This document shows, in pieces, positions 62,927-64,000 of a stretch of DNA of 64,000 nt; within the stretch, counting starts at the first letter, position 1, and each line of letters opens with the position of its first letter. The DNA is from Henriciella marina. Lineage in GTDB: Bacteria; Pseudomonadota; Alphaproteobacteria; Caulobacterales; Hyphomonadaceae. The translations under genes and the position numbers were made by a program. Where the stretch lies: positions 248,001 to 312,000 of the forward strand of contig NZ_JAPWGW010000004.1 of assembly GCF_027213945.1 (NCBI RefSeq). Reading direction: 5' to 3'. The notes beneath the pieces were generated by a model. That model saw only the letters and a list, made by a program, of their open reading frames with translations, made no database searches and had not been told where the DNA came from.

Positions 62927-64000
62927 ATGCGATCAGTCTTCGTTGCTTCCATGATTAGTGTTGCCGCGATGCTCGGCACGTCAACAGCGGTCGGAGCCTT
63001 GCTGTCTGCGAAGGCGCAGGCGCCTCAGTCTGCCGAACGGATCCGTACGATCCAGGTCGAAGGCAATGAGCGCATCGAGGACCGCACGATCCAGTCCTAC
63101 CTGCTGGTCGAGCCGGGTGACCCATTCGACGCAGAGCGGATCGACCTCTCGCTGAAGACGCTTTTTGCGACAGGCTTGTTTGCAGACGCGTCCTTCGAGA
63201 AGTCTGGATCTGACCTGATCGTTCGCGTGGTCGAGAACCCGATCATCAACCGCGTCATCTTCGAGGGGAATAGCTCAATCGATGACGACAAGATGCGTGA
63301 AGAGATCCAGGTTGCGCCGCGCGGTATCTTCACCGCAGCGCGCGTTCAGGCCGACGTTCAGCGCATCCTCGAGCTTTACCGCCAGTCGGGCCGGTTTGCC
63401 GCAACGGTCGAACCGCAATACAAGCCGCTGGAGCAGAACCGCGTCGATCTCGTCTTCGTCGTCAATGAGGGCCCCGTTACAGGTGTCCGCTCGATCAATT
63501 TTATCGGCAACGAAGAATATGCCGACCGTCGTCTTCGCAGCGAAATCGCCACGCGCCAGTCGCGTTGGTGGCGTTTCTTCAGCTCGAACGACAACTATGA
63601 CCCGGGCCGTCTGGAATATGACCGTGAGCTTCTGCGTCAGTTCTATCAGAATAATGGTTATTACGACTTCCGTGTCGTGTCGGCTGTGGCTGACCTGACG
63701 CCGGACCAGGAAGACTTCTACATCACCTATACGGTGGATGAAGGCGTCCAGTACAATTTTGGTACGGTGAACGTGTCGACCCAGCTCGACAAGCTCAATA
63801 GCGATGCGTTGCGCAATACACTCTCCATTCAGGAAGGTGATCTTTTCCGCGGAAACCGGATCGAGGATGCAATCGACACGCTGACCTATGCTGCTGGTAT
63901 CGCCGGCTACGCATTTGTCGACATCACGCCGGACCTGCGTCCGAACCCGGAAACCAATACGGTAGACGTCACTTTTGCCATCGATGAAGGCCCGCGCGTT
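62927..64000 (+). CDS. bamA: Outer membrane protein assembly factor BamA, N-terminal part
   Basis: The first 358 residues of the Omp85-family protein that folds and inserts outer membrane beta-barrel proteins; the frame is open at the window end, so the barrel lies outside. A signal peptide ends near 'LLSAKAQA' at about residue 32. Successive POTRA domains follow: 'IRTIQVEGNERIEDRTIQSY', then 'PIINRVIFEGNSSIDDDKMR', then 'VTGVRSINFIGNEEYADRRL', then 'EGVQYNFGTVNVSTQLDKL', so about four of five are inside. The gene order after rseP is the standard one. A ribosome binding site reading GAGAGA lies upstream of the ATG. Confidence 0.96.
   Translation, partial: MRSVFVASMISVAAMLGTSTAVGALLSAKAQAPQSAERIRTIQVEGNERIEDRTIQSYLLVEPGDPFDAERIDLSLKTLFATGLFADASFEKSGSDLIVRVVENPIINRVIFEGNSSIDDDKMREEIQVAPRGIFTAARVQADVQRILELYRQSGRFAATVEPQYKPLEQNRVDLVFVVNEGPVTGVRSINFIGNEEYADRRLRSEIATRQSRWWRFFSSNDNYDPGRLEYDRELLRQFYQNNGYYDFRVVSAVADLTPDQEDFYITYTVDEGVQYNFGTVNVSTQLDKLNSDALRNTLSIQEGDLFRGNRIEDAIDTLTYAAGIAGYAFVDITPDLRPNPETNTVDVTFAIDEGPRV

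Noticed and set aside
1-64000. CRISPR arrays, insertion sequences, prophage or toxin-antitoxin genes
   Set aside because: No regularly spaced repeats, transposase or integrase motifs, or small paired toxin-antitoxin frames were recognised on either strand.

Overview
The window is a 64 kb piece of the chromosome of a high-GC alphaproteobacterium. The gene orders hom-glpX-recJ, nuoA-N followed by birA-coaX-rnj-mce-DUF1467-proS-lolC-lolD-dnaE, and rpsB-tsf-pyrH-frr-uppS-cdsA-dxr-rseP-bamA are typical of that class. A short ProRS, a NuoE with a C-terminal extension, DUF1467 and DUF2842 proteins and a PHA synthase fit the Caulobacterales/Hyphomonadaceae side; this placement is inference from gene content. 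The encoded lifestyle is aerobic: complex I, heme A for an aa3-type oxidase, and polyhydroxyalkanoate storage. No phage, insertion sequence, CRISPR array or secretion island was recognised.

Layout. 1-8.2 kb: the end of a MATE exporter, an HU protein, an unrecognised conserved-looking protein, a medium-chain reductase, a Gfo/Idh dehydrogenase plus DegT-type aminotransferase pair, then nadE and gltX. 8.2-16.3 kb: a LOG protein, an Atm1-type ABC exporter with a phosphatidylserine-decarboxylase-like protein that lacks the autocleavage serine, a DUF2842 protein, ctaA, a lipoprotein, rplM-rpsI and argC. 16.2-24.1 kb: a PHA synthase with a very basic tail, a small lipoprotein, an aminotransferase, hom, glpX and recJ. 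24.3-27.9 kb: four tRNA genes (Glu, Pro, Arg, Phe) alternating with a twin cold-shock protein, a DUF192 protein, a thioesterase, an NDUFS4-like complex I accessory subunit and a sphingosine-phosphate-lyase-like enzyme. 27.9-29.6 kb: the only gene-poor stretch, with palindromic repeats and what looks like a decayed gene of lower GC. 29.6-44.9 kb: a complete 14-gene nuo operon with one extra membrane-protein gene between nuoF and nuoG. 44.9-55.6 kb: birA, coaX, rnj, mce, DUF1467, proS, lolC/E, lolD and dnaE. 55.7-64 kb: rpsB, tsf, pyrH, frr, uppS, cdsA, dxr, rseP and the start of bamA.

How the genes work together. The nuo genes overlap by 1-8 bases or lie a few bases apart, and run with little break into birA and coaX, so respiration and cofactor genes are probably co-transcribed. 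The last cluster links translation (rpsB, tsf, frr), isoprenoid and undecaprenyl supply (dxr, uppS), phospholipid synthesis (pyrH, cdsA) and the outer membrane (rseP, bamA, with lolCD nearby). The most unusual items are the serine-less decarboxylase-like protein with an acidic tail, the PHA synthase with a histone-H1-like tail, the extra membrane gene inside nuo, the NuoE extension, and the decayed gene beside tRNA-Phe. None of them amounts to a clearly new multi-gene system.
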